Part shown: in pieces, positions 45,901 through 57,900 of the stretch | How positions within the stretch are numbered: position 1 is the stretch's first letter | Layout: the number at the start of each line of letters is the position of its first letter | Assembly: GCA_008828725.1 (NCBI GenBank) | Contig: MEHQ01000823.1 | Span: 180,339-244,338 of the forward strand | From: Saccharina japonica | Lineage: Eukaryota; Sar; Phaeophyceae; Laminariales; Laminariaceae | Direction: 5' to 3' | Length of the DNA: 64,000 bases | Program-made: the position numbers and the translations under genes | Notes under the pieces: generated by a model | Database searches by the model: none | What the model was told of the DNA's origin: nothing | The model's input: only the letters and a program-made list of their open reading frames with translations

Positions 45901-48900
45901 CTTTTTGCCCCAAAAGCGCCAATTTTATCGTAGCACGCGTCCGTAGTCAGTACGACAAAATGTCGTGATCAACAAGAGGGAAATACCTATGATACATACT
46001 GTAGATTAGTGTGTACCGTAGGCCGTGTTTACTCTGTGTCGTCGTCCGAAATAGCGTTTCATGCATGGCATAATTCGTGGTATACTTGAGGGGACGTTTG
46101 TTCCCGCAGGGAACGTGTTGTCGAGCAGGCACGTCTTGGCATTCTGGGAGCATAACACCTATATATGACTTGAACATTAAGTAAGGCATTCGCAGCCTAG
46201 TTCCGTATTTCGAACTCTTGCTATGTTCTTATTTTTCCATTTGCCATATGACAATGTGCGGGTATTATTTCAATCATACCATTCACCTATACCTAATCAA
46301 TCATCCCTCAATATTTGACGCAAATAATCAAGAAATCAGAGCCTTTTACCCCCGTTTTTTACCCTTTTTTAAGCCCAACAGTGTACTACTACCTATAATA
46401 GGAACGTACTCTTTCGTTCCGCACCGTCTTCGACGACAACCCCAAAATACATATAATGTCATAAATGTATCCGCCTGGAGAACAGCAATCGTTCGGTGAA
46501 GGGCATTTCTCCGTCGGTGACGTAGCTATTCTGTTGTGCTCTCGCGCGTGAAATGAAACGTTTTTCACGAGTTTCACGAGTTTCGTGAGTTGTTTTGGCG
46601 CTACTGGCTCGCAAACGTCGAGTATCATACACGGAAAACACCTCGTGAGTCGTTTCCGGCTGCCTGTATGACATATTTCTGGCGCATCCGACGACTCCCT
46701 CACACCCCCTGTCAGGAGCACCCCTCGGTTTCGGGGGCTATGTTTTCCGGTGCAGAAGCTGAAAGGACGCAAGCTACGATAGAGTTGCACCTGCATCCAG
46801 GACATTTTCCCCGCCCAAAAACTTCAGGAGCTCTACACGCCGCCCAAAATATGATTTTGGACTGGTGCTACGGTAGGGGGGTCGCTTTTAAGTCCATTAT
46901 TTTCAGCGGATGAGAGTCACTCCGCCGAGTGAACACCCTATTGCTTGGCTGTTTTTCAAGTCTTAACGCTTTACGTTGTCGAAATATGCACCACCACCAC
47001 CGCGGTATGCTTGCTACTTTGCGACAACAACGTATTTCTGCGTCTAGCTTGGAGTGGGGTACAGAGCCACTTGCCCGAGTGAAGTAAACGTGGTAGTGAA
47101 AATCAGGCTACCCTCCCTACCGCAGCACCAGCCTTTCTTTGGACGCGTGCTACGGTAGAGGTAGCACGTTTCGGCTGAATCGTTTTCTGATCGATTGGGC
47201 TCCTTGACCAAAATTCGTCGTTTTTTCGTTTTTGTGGCGAGTAGTGTTTCAGAGTATACTTCTTCGGTCCTAAGATATCTCATCCGGCAGCACTTTTAAT
47301 ATCCTCCAAAATCATTTTTCGGGTGAGGTATGACGCTCCTTAAGTGACCACCCTTATGAGGCAAAAACATGGTGCACCTCTATCGTAGCATGCGTCAGCG
47401 ATCCACCGAAACATATTGCAATACAAAAATTGGAAATTTCTGACGAGTTGGGGTCAAGGAGTCCCTTCATTTTAGAAACGTTTTTTTTCAGCCAAACGTG
47501 CTACGAGTACGTACCTCTATTATCGTAACTGCACCGCAAGGGAGGCGAAAATATTCAGTTCGGAGTTGTTGTTTTTTTGTTTGTCTCATTTTGTGCACCC
47601 CAAAATTTCGACCAATTTCGACCGCTGCAGCACCGAATGCAGTCGAGGTGTAAGCCTCTGTTGAGAACCTGCGTCAAGAAAAATTCGAGAGAACACACAA
47701 CAGGTGCTGCTGTGATATAACTAGTTCGGGTCACCGTAGATCTCCTGTTGTCATGAACCAGCCGAAGATGCAAACGCAGCGTGCTAAAATCGCGGCGCCG
47801 ATGTATTGAACTTTCCGATGAAACTATAAATAAACAGGAGTTGTCTGGAAACCCGGGTATTGGGGGACGCTACGTATAGAACCACCGCGACCGTAAGATT
47901 GTGGGAGTGGTAATCGCGTTGCATTATGTTTTACAATATGCTCTCAGGATGAGGTTTTGAGTAAAGCAATAGAGCTTTTCCACTGAGGAGCCTCAGCCGC
48001 CACTTAGGCGCTGTCCTTCGAAGGCAATCATTAGGTGCCGCCCATTCAAGGCAAATATAAGGTGCTGCCCCTGGAAGGCAGACGTTAGGTACTACCCCTA
48101 TACGCAAAAACGAAGGCGCTCTACCCCTACTAGCCTCTTAGCGCTGTGACCTGAGAAGGCCCATCAGGCGTACGTAGAATAGTTTTGTTCTAAACAAATG
48201 TATCCCTCCCCTCCTATGGTACATCCCATCATGGTGTTCAGCGTCCGTGTACACCACTCTTGGTTCAAAAACAACAACGGTACGCTAAGATCGACGGACA
48301 CCAATTGTTGTACAGGGTTCCTCGTCTAGGGAGCTCTATATACTCTATGTACCTCACGCAAAAACTGAATTCAAAGAAGAAACAACAATAAGTAAGTGCG
48401 ATGCCACGACCAATCTCATGAAATAGCTATACGCCAAAATATTGTTTTGCTAAAACTTCGTGGCGTTCTGAAGATTGTTTGCGTTGCCCCGTCGTGCACA
48501 AACAGTTTTAGCGAAAAACCTGCCATACCTATCGTACTACAGGTCGTTGACCGGAAAGTCGGCCCACGTTGTTGCGCGAAGCTCAGCGAGCGGCATGTAC
48601 ACGCATACACGCGCTTTGAAACGGAGTTATTGTCTTTGTTTGGCGGTGTCGCAGTGTCAATATAACGGCTCGTCCTTTTAGTTTAGTATGGCAGACAGTG
48701 CACGTCGACAGCTAGGGAAATGTACGGTGGCCGGCTCAAATATTTTCGCACAGAAAATCAAGACGGTTTTCTATCTGCCGTTCTCTCAGCACAAGCAGCG
48801 CCGACGCAGGGAGATCATCCTCCACCCCCCTCCCCCCCCCGGCTTCGAACTTGCAGCTCCACGTGGTGTGAGAGTGGTATCGATGATAAAGGCCGAGCCA

Positions 48901-51900
48901 CAGACTAGTCTACGCACCCCAGCGATGTTAAACGAGCACATGTTATTTAGACCAACGCCCATTGTGTGACAGTCAGCCGTCACAGCCGTCTTTACTCAAC
49001 CAGTGCCCCAAATCATGTCGTCTGTGCAGAAGCACCAACTTTCATGTCCTGTATGGTCCAGTCTCAAATGCATAGCGCTGGGCACTGGCTGACTCAGTCA
49101 GTAGCGATGTATACTGTCGTCAAAATCAATCAGTATACTGGATTGCAGCAGTATATTGTCTCTCCTTTCTCCTCTCTCCTTCCGAAACGCATTTGGTGGG
49201 TTTCCGTACTATAATATGGCATCTTTCTTGGACGTATATGAGAAAAAAAACCTACTGCCGAGTATACTGGCCGGGTCAATCAGTATATGTTACTACTGCC
49301 AGTAGATTACTACCGCCAGTACATACTGTGTCAGTGCCCAGCCCTACAAATACATGTGAATTGGTTCCATTCCCCTCGTACCCCTCTGATTCCCTGTGTA
49401 AAGTTTAAGTTTGCCACTTTTTCCGCACCACGGCATCTTGCATCGTCATGTAAGCAATTGATCTTTCCTTCCCTCTTGGTACCCTTGCAACACCTTTGTA
49501 GACAAAGCCACGCCTGCTAACTTATTCAAGAAACGTCATGTCTATCCTACGTACAACACGAACCCCGCATTCCCTGCCTGTATTCACCCCTCCCGTCCCA
49601 CAACAAGTGTTCTTGATATCCTACGAAATGGGTGATTCCGCACACCAACCCGCATGCCCTTCGTGTATTCACCTGTTGCCTGTGTGATATGCTGTCGCCA
49701 CGAATGAAGCCGCGCGGGAGTACATCGGAACAGTTGAAGTCCTACAAAGTCACTCCCACGCCTCCGCTCAACAGCTGGGTTGAGGTGGAGAGCGCCATAT
49801 TCTTCCGGCAGGTCCGTCCAACCATGATTGCACGCACGGTTTGGCCGTTGTTGGGTAACATAGCAATTCTCAGAACCATATACATATACCAGGTATATAT
49901 ATATATATATATATTTCCATCCCATTTATTATATTCGCACTTCTGTCCCTCTCTTTCCACAGTCGTAACTCAGATCCGGGGTCACAAAGCAGGCTCTTCT
50001 CCCCCCCCCCCCACTACGGTACTAAAGATTGCGTGAATGAGACTCATTCAACGGTAGGGATATCGTACGTTTTGTCTCTATATGTTATGACCTGCGGAGC
50101 CCGTGAACCGACAAACTACCGGTAGTACGGTAACTTTACTTCCGTGTTTATTTCAGGACTAGCGCATACGGCGCATGCAAATATTGGTCGAGCTTCGCGA
50201 GCAAACTTCTTCGGAGTAATGTGATCCGGGTGTGTGAGATATTGAGTTCCTCACGCGAGGAGGAGCTCAGCGAATAAGCTGCCAGCTCTATAAGGTGGCA
50301 TAAACTCATGATTCCGCTACATTGGGGGTCCTGAGTGCCGCACACCCCCAGGCCTACAAGATGTTCCTGCTTTTTTACCAGCTTTCGTCCCATGTGTTGT
50401 TAGCGCACGAACAGCAGGAAACAAGGCAAACAGATGGTGCCATGTGATTCATTCATTCGTTTCACAGGTCGAGGTCGAAACCGAGTTTTTGCATACACCA
50501 ATTCTGCAACTGTTGTGGCTACCTATGTCGGTAAAAATACCCAACTGCGTCGAACGAGTTTTGGGCAAAGTCAATATATACCCACGCCTGATGTCACCGA
50601 CGTAGCTGCAATGTGCTGTAACAATATTCCAATTGAAAAGTTGTTAAAACGTGGTGAAGGGAGAATGAGGTAGTGCGAAGCCCGGCACCAACACAACACC
50701 GTTGTCGCTAAGCTTTAATGATGCGGGAAGGAAGGTTTGCTGCGAGTTTGGCGAGCCACGTTGTACAAGCTGAAGTTCGCCACGCCATCGCTCATGCCCC
50801 CCCCGCCCATCCGAGTGGGCCACCGCCTCACTACAAAACCCTCTGCCTGGGCCGATGGTCCACAGAAGCAAGGTCCAGTTTGATCCGTGCCACGTTTGGC
50901 TGGACGATTGTCCTCGGACCAAAACAACAGGTTGATTCCGAGCTCCGTTGGGTCTATACCAGATCTTGATTTCTCTCAGTGTCAGTGTGATTGCTCTCGA
51001 CATATACCACCCTCCGCTCGGTGTAAAACGAGTCGTGACTATACGACCAGCGGGATATTCCTCACGATACCTCATGTCGTTGGTTTGAGATCGGATCGCA
51101 ATCACAACCAGCACATGATACTTCCCTGCATTACACCTTGGTGCATTGCATTGCACGCTCAGGTCTCTCGTGTGGAGGGAGAGAACCAGGACGGAGGGAC
51201 GAGCGCTGTCAAGGGTAGTACGAAAATGGTGTGTATACGTGCGAATTGCAATCACACGTATAGCTTGGTGCTTCGAGGGGGGCGGGTAAGGAACACCGCA
51301 CGGTAGCAAGAGGCGTGTTACGAACTTTGAGGTCGAGGGTATGGAGCACCACACTGTAAAGAGGCGTGTGAGGGTAATGACGCGTGCTACGATAGAGGTG
51401 GCCGTTTCAGAATGATCGGGCTCCATTAGTCCAAACTCGTCGGACTTTCATTCTGGTACTGCAATTTTTTTGTTTTTTTTTTAAAGTGAAACCACGAGAT
51501 CGTTCATCTAAGGTAGTAGTAGCAGTTTCAGTTTCCTCTAAAATCATTTGTTTACTTACTATTAGTATTTAATCCCCTCAAGTGAGGATCCTCCGAGAAA
51601 AAATGGAACACCTCGGTCGTGGCATGCCTCGTAGACGCGCCCTATGTGCAGGACCAAGCGGGCGAATCGTTTTGTGCAGGGTGCCGGTTTTAATCGGTGA
51701 GACTGGCCCTTTTTGGGCCGCATGTTTTTTTCGATAAAACGCCCTCAAAACACGCGGCAGAGCCGCGTGGCTGCCCCCTGCCGGCCTCGTGCCCCCCGAA
51801 GGGTTGGGGTTCGGGTTATAGTTCGGGTTAGAGTTAGGGTTAGGGTTAGGGTTATGTCTGGGGTTGGCTTGGTCTTGGTCGACGGGCAAGGTAGAAATTG

Positions 51901-54900
51901 ACCACACACAGCCTGCACAAAACGTTTCGCCGGTTGCTCCTGCACATAGGGCGCGCCTGCATCGTGTGGCATACCACACTGTGACGAGGCGTGCTACGAT
52001 CTTTGAGGGTGAGGGTATGGGACACCACACTGCAAAGAGGCGTTTTGGCCGTTTTGTTCCAGACTGACGAGGCTCTCCTCAGCTGGAAATACCATTCGTT
52101 CGTGTTGTGTGATACCCTGCTTGCTGTACACGCGTTCTATGATGGTGGTGGTCCCAGTGACACTTTGAGGCCACACTATTTCAGGTTCACGGGGTCTTTA
52201 CCCCCAACGAGGTAACTCACCAACATTGTTTCGTTTCCACGAAACAAAAACAAAAAAAAAACGATAAGAGACCTAGAACACCACGGTTTTGATCAGTGGG
52301 TTCAGGGTCTGCTATGTTTTACTCCGTTTTTGGATGACATACCGTAACAGTAGATAGCTAAGTATTGCATACCCTTCTCGTAGGACGCATCCTGTGTCGT
52401 GGATGCATGTCGCCTCCTAAAAAACAATTATGTGGTTCGGACGCAACCTACGATTCACAGTATAGACGAAGAATACGTGATGAGAAGGAAACAGTAAGGA
52501 CATAAAATTGAGCAGACAAAGCTCAAGCCGGAAGTGGGGACATAATAGGGGAGTAGATTTTATGTAGAGAGGGCTCTTTTTGTTCAGTATATGGCTTGCG
52601 TTTTTTGGAGTGCTTTCCAGCCATTAAGATTGAAGCTCATGCTGCACGTTGTCAGATGGAAAGGGTAATATACAACACTGAAATAGTGATCACCAACTCA
52701 AGTCATGGACAAGTTAACATCACCCTGTATATATTACGCCCCCCCCCCCCCCCCCGCCCGTCCCCTGTCCCCCGTCCCCAAACTCAGACGAGCTTCTTGT
52801 TCAAGTGCGCCGAGGAGCACGGCGACGTGCGCATCGAGGCATTCATCCGGAAAGCATTCGCCTGGTACTGCCAGGAGGTCGAAAAAACGGAGGACCACTC
52901 CCGGTATCTCTACACTCATATCTCGACGAGTCGACCACATGCGGCCCCGGGGCAGATGCTTTGCGGCGGTGGCGATCCCATGGCGAAACGCAGGTGGGAA
53001 CTGTGCTGCCCGATAGAGATACATAGGATTGTTCTAGGAAACGATGCGTCTGACTGAGGAGGCTCCTGCACTGTGGAGCTACCCGATAACGGGTGCTAGC
53101 TGCGGGGAGCAGTGCCTGCCAACAGGGATATGTCGCCTTATTTTCTGAACTCATCGTCTCATTCGAAACACGATGACTTCGGAGAAGCCAGTTCGCGCAG
53201 CCAGACCAACCTTTCTGCAGGCTGCAGTAGTTCCAAAACGTACGCACAATTACGGGGGACAATAGTAAACACTAGTAAATAGGACCAAATGTTGTCAGCA
53301 AACATAGGTAAACACATAGGCTTTGTGTGCACCGTAGATCCGTAGAACGACAGGTGTGCCAAATTTAGGATCTTATCTCTAAAATAACGGGAGTCAACTT
53401 CCGCCGCTGAGTAAAGTTGGGGTGCTACGCTTGAACCAGCCTGTAGCTTTGTTGAGAAGCTCCAACCCCAAGAGAAATATTTTGGCCTCAGGCGCATGGT
53501 ACGGTGACAGTGCGCCTAAAACCTTTCCGAAGGTGACGTGTCACTTGATTGTAAATGTGTAATGTAGGATCTCTATGCCGTTACCAAAACGCACTGCTCG
53601 ATGAACAATCCCGCGGCCTGAATGTACAACGTTTTGAGTTGTTTCAACTCAAGACTGAAGTTCCGACGGATTTGGCTTGAGGAGCCCATCATTCAGATCC
53701 AGCCCAAACGGGGCTCTACTTCTACCGTAGCACTTGTCGCAAACCCTACCATCTCGCCCCTAGCATCAGGCGTGTCAACCGTAACTGACATCCCGCGGCT
53801 TATTCTTGAGGAGCTCCTGCTCTAACAAGCCGCCGCCCCGATAACAAGGTGGCGTATTGCTCAGTGCTCCTCGTCTCATCGGAAAAAACAAACGTCGACG
53901 TGCCCTCTTCCTGTGAACCAGCTACTACAAGCGTTTTGACATCCCGCGGCTTATTCTTGAGGAGCTCATAAACTAATAAGCCACCGCCCCGATAACAAGG
54001 TGGCGTATTGCTCAGTGCTCCTCGTCTCACAAGAAAAACAAACGTCGACGTTGTCCTCTTGCCGGGCGAATCAGCTACACGCGTTTCAAGCTGAGCAACG
54101 CGAAGGACTTTTCGAGCCTCTTTTTCCCGGAGAAGGAGGCGCTGCTGAAGCTGCTGAGCCATTTCGAGAAGAAAACCGGTGAGATGCTTTCACGCCCCGG
54201 ACACAGATCGTCTACACGATCGATCAGATAGGCCAGATAGGTCATTTCGAGAGAACCCTTTCAGCTTCGAGGCCTCGACCTACTACCACTGTTAGAAGAG
54301 CCGCGTACGAACACGGCACTTTTGCTTCTACTGTCAGCATTTTCGCCGTATCGCCAACCAAGAAAACAGCACCCAGAGGTAGTTTTCACAGAAAACCCTG
54401 CTTTTCACCCCCCCCCTTCATGCCCGCCTTTTGGTACGTACATCTAATAAATCAAATTATTCCGGGTCGATACGTCATCACGAAGCTGTCACACACGTGG
54501 AACGATGAAGGTAGCATTTTTTGGCTGGAACTATTGTTTTTCAAGACGGGGGCTTCTCAACCCAAAATCGTCGCGGAATTTCGTTCTTGTGGTGCTTTTT
54601 ATGTTTCGTTGAATACCTCCGCCGTGGGATGGTTGATCGGGTACGCAGCACTTTTGTTTTACCCCTCCACAATCAGTGCTCAGGCTACTGCAGGTACAGA
54701 GCTCCTCAAGCGAGGAGCCCCAAAACAAATCTGCGACATGGTGCCCCATTGACCGTAGCATGCGTCTTTTCTAGTCCACCACACTTGTCACACACCTCTC
54801 TGGTGTCACACACCTCTCTGGTCGGGTTTTGATTTAGTTTCCCGGTTTGAACAGTGCTGTATTTCCGTATAGAAGGCGCCGAGCTACGGTCGAGGTGCCA

Positions 54901-57900
54901 TCATTTTGTTTCTGAGGGTTTACCATTGAGGAGCTGTATACCTCGCCCCAACAACGGATTTTGGACGACAAAAAAAAAACAAGTTCTACCCGATACACAA
55001 CCCCATGGCATTAAGGGCAAAACGAAGCATATTACAGCACAAAAACGAAAGTCCGATAGGTTTGGGCTAAGGGGCCCCGTTCTTCAGAAACAAAAAGTCA
55101 GCCCAAAAGTGCTGCTATCTCTATCGTAGCACGCGTCCCTCAAGCGTGATTTTTATACTGGCGAGTAACTTCACTGCAACCCGCGCGGTCGGATTCCTCG
55201 CAGTTCGTATCCCTACCAGGTATGAAATAATGAATCCAATCCATGGAACCTGCCTTAGATGTAATCCAACCCAATGCCAATTAGGTTAGAGGTGGGCATT
55301 TCGACCATGTTTTGCTGAGTATCGTAAGGTCGGGTTCCGTAGCTGTTCGGACGATATCCTGGGTTTGGGTCAGTTTTATATATAGGCAATTACGCCGTAG
55401 TCTGTATGTTTGTTTCAGAGGCGAGGGGGGGGAAGCGAACGATGCCGATGCTTGACGTCTCGCTGCATAAATCGATTGCCCCACACACAACATATCGCGC
55501 CTCCTCGCCCTCCCCTCACACTCTTCGTGCTGCGTTGGTACTATCCAAGTATGCTATCGCCCATCTACACTATCTCCGCCATTGCCTTCACCTCCCGCCG
55601 GTAGTGCTGCGTTGGCAATAAAGAGAGTACTCCATCTCTTTACCCACCACGTCTCGCCCCTCTGCCTCACTCTGTTCATCCTCCATCATGCTGTCTCGAC
55701 GATAGGCAAGTATGCCATAAGGGGGTACCCTCACAAGCTCGGCCTTCTGCTGCACGGTCCCCCCGGCACGGGCAAGACCTCCTTGATCAAGGCCCTGGCT
55801 TGCCACACGGGGCGCCACGTGGTAAACGTGCCGCTTTCCCGCATCGAGACCAACCAGGTGACGACGGAAGCTTGGAATAACTGCACTGTCTACTGCAGTT
55901 TTTGTACTTTCCTCCCGTACGTACAGTGCCGGCGTAGCAGTGCCGGTTTCCCGCTGCGTTTCTATTAGTCCCTGAGGAATCGTCTGGCACAGATGGGATT
56001 CACTAATGTGACTCATCCCACAGTAGGAGATGCACGTTTTCGTGCACATTCTCGGACCGGTCGAGCTTATCAGGCGAGTAACCGCCGGTTATAACGATAA
56101 AGCTGCTAGTAGATTTATTTTCAAGACTTAGCTCCATCAAGTAGTGTTACCCGGGTTGCGCGCAAACAATCTTCTTCGTAGTATATACATGGTTCGGGTG
56201 AGATACTGGGCTCCTCGTGAGAAGTGCTAAGAGCACAAGCCGCCACCTGTATGAGGCAGGCATTGCTCTAAAATGCAGGTTGCGGCTGTAGTAGAGGGTA
56301 CCTGGTATACTGTATAACGCCTACAGTTTTCGGAAACCCCCCGCTTGGGAAGCTCTTTTGTGTGAGATTAGTGCTACGATAGAGGTGGGACGGTTTTGCT
56401 TTCTGAGGCAAATGTTAGAAATTGTGCCTGGCGGGGACTCCTTGAGTGAGAAACTACTCAATAGGCCGTACGCCTAACAAGTCAAGCCTTACCAGCTGAA
56501 CTTGCACTATTGTCACGTCTTACAACGCTTTTCGTTGTATACCGGTACCTTGGCCATGGAGTTGTTCACCTTGACATTTTTGTTTCGCCAGGGGTTTGGG
56601 TGACTTACTGTTAGTATAGGGGTCCTCAAGGGAGGAGCCGGTGAAAACGCAGAAGCTACCCTTGTCACACCCAGCCACCGACTCTGAGACAAAATTTCCC
56701 GCCAACTACTACTGCTGTACCCCGGACACGGACACACTATACTGTGGAACCACGCTACTGCTCAAGGCATGGAACAAACATATCATGGTGGAAGTAAAAG
56801 TCGGATCCGAAGATGGTGGGTATATACCTCCTACGTTGAAGATGCCCATCAGTCCAGTGTTATTCCACGATTTAGACTCGAAAGTGAAATCAAATTATCC
56901 CCTGTCGTGTACCGCGGGTATGTTGCTGTAGACTCGTGTACCGGGGGCTGGTTGGGACATCTACCTACACGCAGGCTTCACCAGTGCTCGTAAACAGGAT
57001 GGAATCCGGGCTATCGATGACATGCACGTTTCTGAACAATACATTGTCCAAGCAATATATTGTCCGGATACGCGCATGCCGTGTGAGGTTCCGCAGGAGG
57101 ATCTCTGTTTGTAGTGTCCTTTCCGAACGCCTCATCCGTAGGCCGCAATGCTTATGAGCGCCTTCCAAAGCAGTAGAGTGCGTGTCCGAGAAGAGCTACA
57201 GTAGCGGATAAAAAACGCCTTCTTCGTGCGAAACCCTGGTGCATCTTGAGGCACATAGTATCTCTCTGCAGCAGTTAATTTCTAGCGTGTATGCTGCTTG
57301 TCGTTTTACGTTCAGTAGTTCTCCGTACGCCTCCTACACAACGGATTACCCTAACTTGCCGTTTTCGTTTGTCCGCCGTTTTTTTTTTTTTTCATTCGTT
57401 CGCTCTGTAGGAACTCATGGACATCGTGTTCGATCAAACGTTCCCGGTGGCGGGGAGGCAGGGGCTTCCCGTGTCACTGGGATTCAAAGACGTCATATTT
57501 GTGATGGAAGATGTCGATGCCGCATCGCCGATCGTGCATTCGAGGGACCGAAACTGGCAGCAGCAAGGCACCCAGGCCACTCTCAAGGTAACTACACTGT
57601 ACGTTAATAGAACGGTGAACGAACAAATATCTAGGTTCAATTTCAAGTAAGATGTTCCCTAAGAGGTGAGGGAGTCCCGCCCTAAAGATTTTGCTAGACC
57701 ATGCGCACGTCACCCATATAAACGGATTGCGAGAGAAGGAAAGTGAAACGGAAGAGGACGGAAATACGATATGGTATAGATACATACGACGAAAGCGATT
57801 CGGAAAACAAATGTTGGTATTTCAAGATGCCGAGGATACTGTACGTCCTCACGTGGGAACCCCCCTCCCTCCCAGCCGTACGTTGATTGGCCCAAACCGT

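Noticed and set aside
51808-51860. Chromosome end (telomere)
   Set aside because: The array is short, degenerate, inside inverted repeats, and flanked by intron sequence and exons on both sides.
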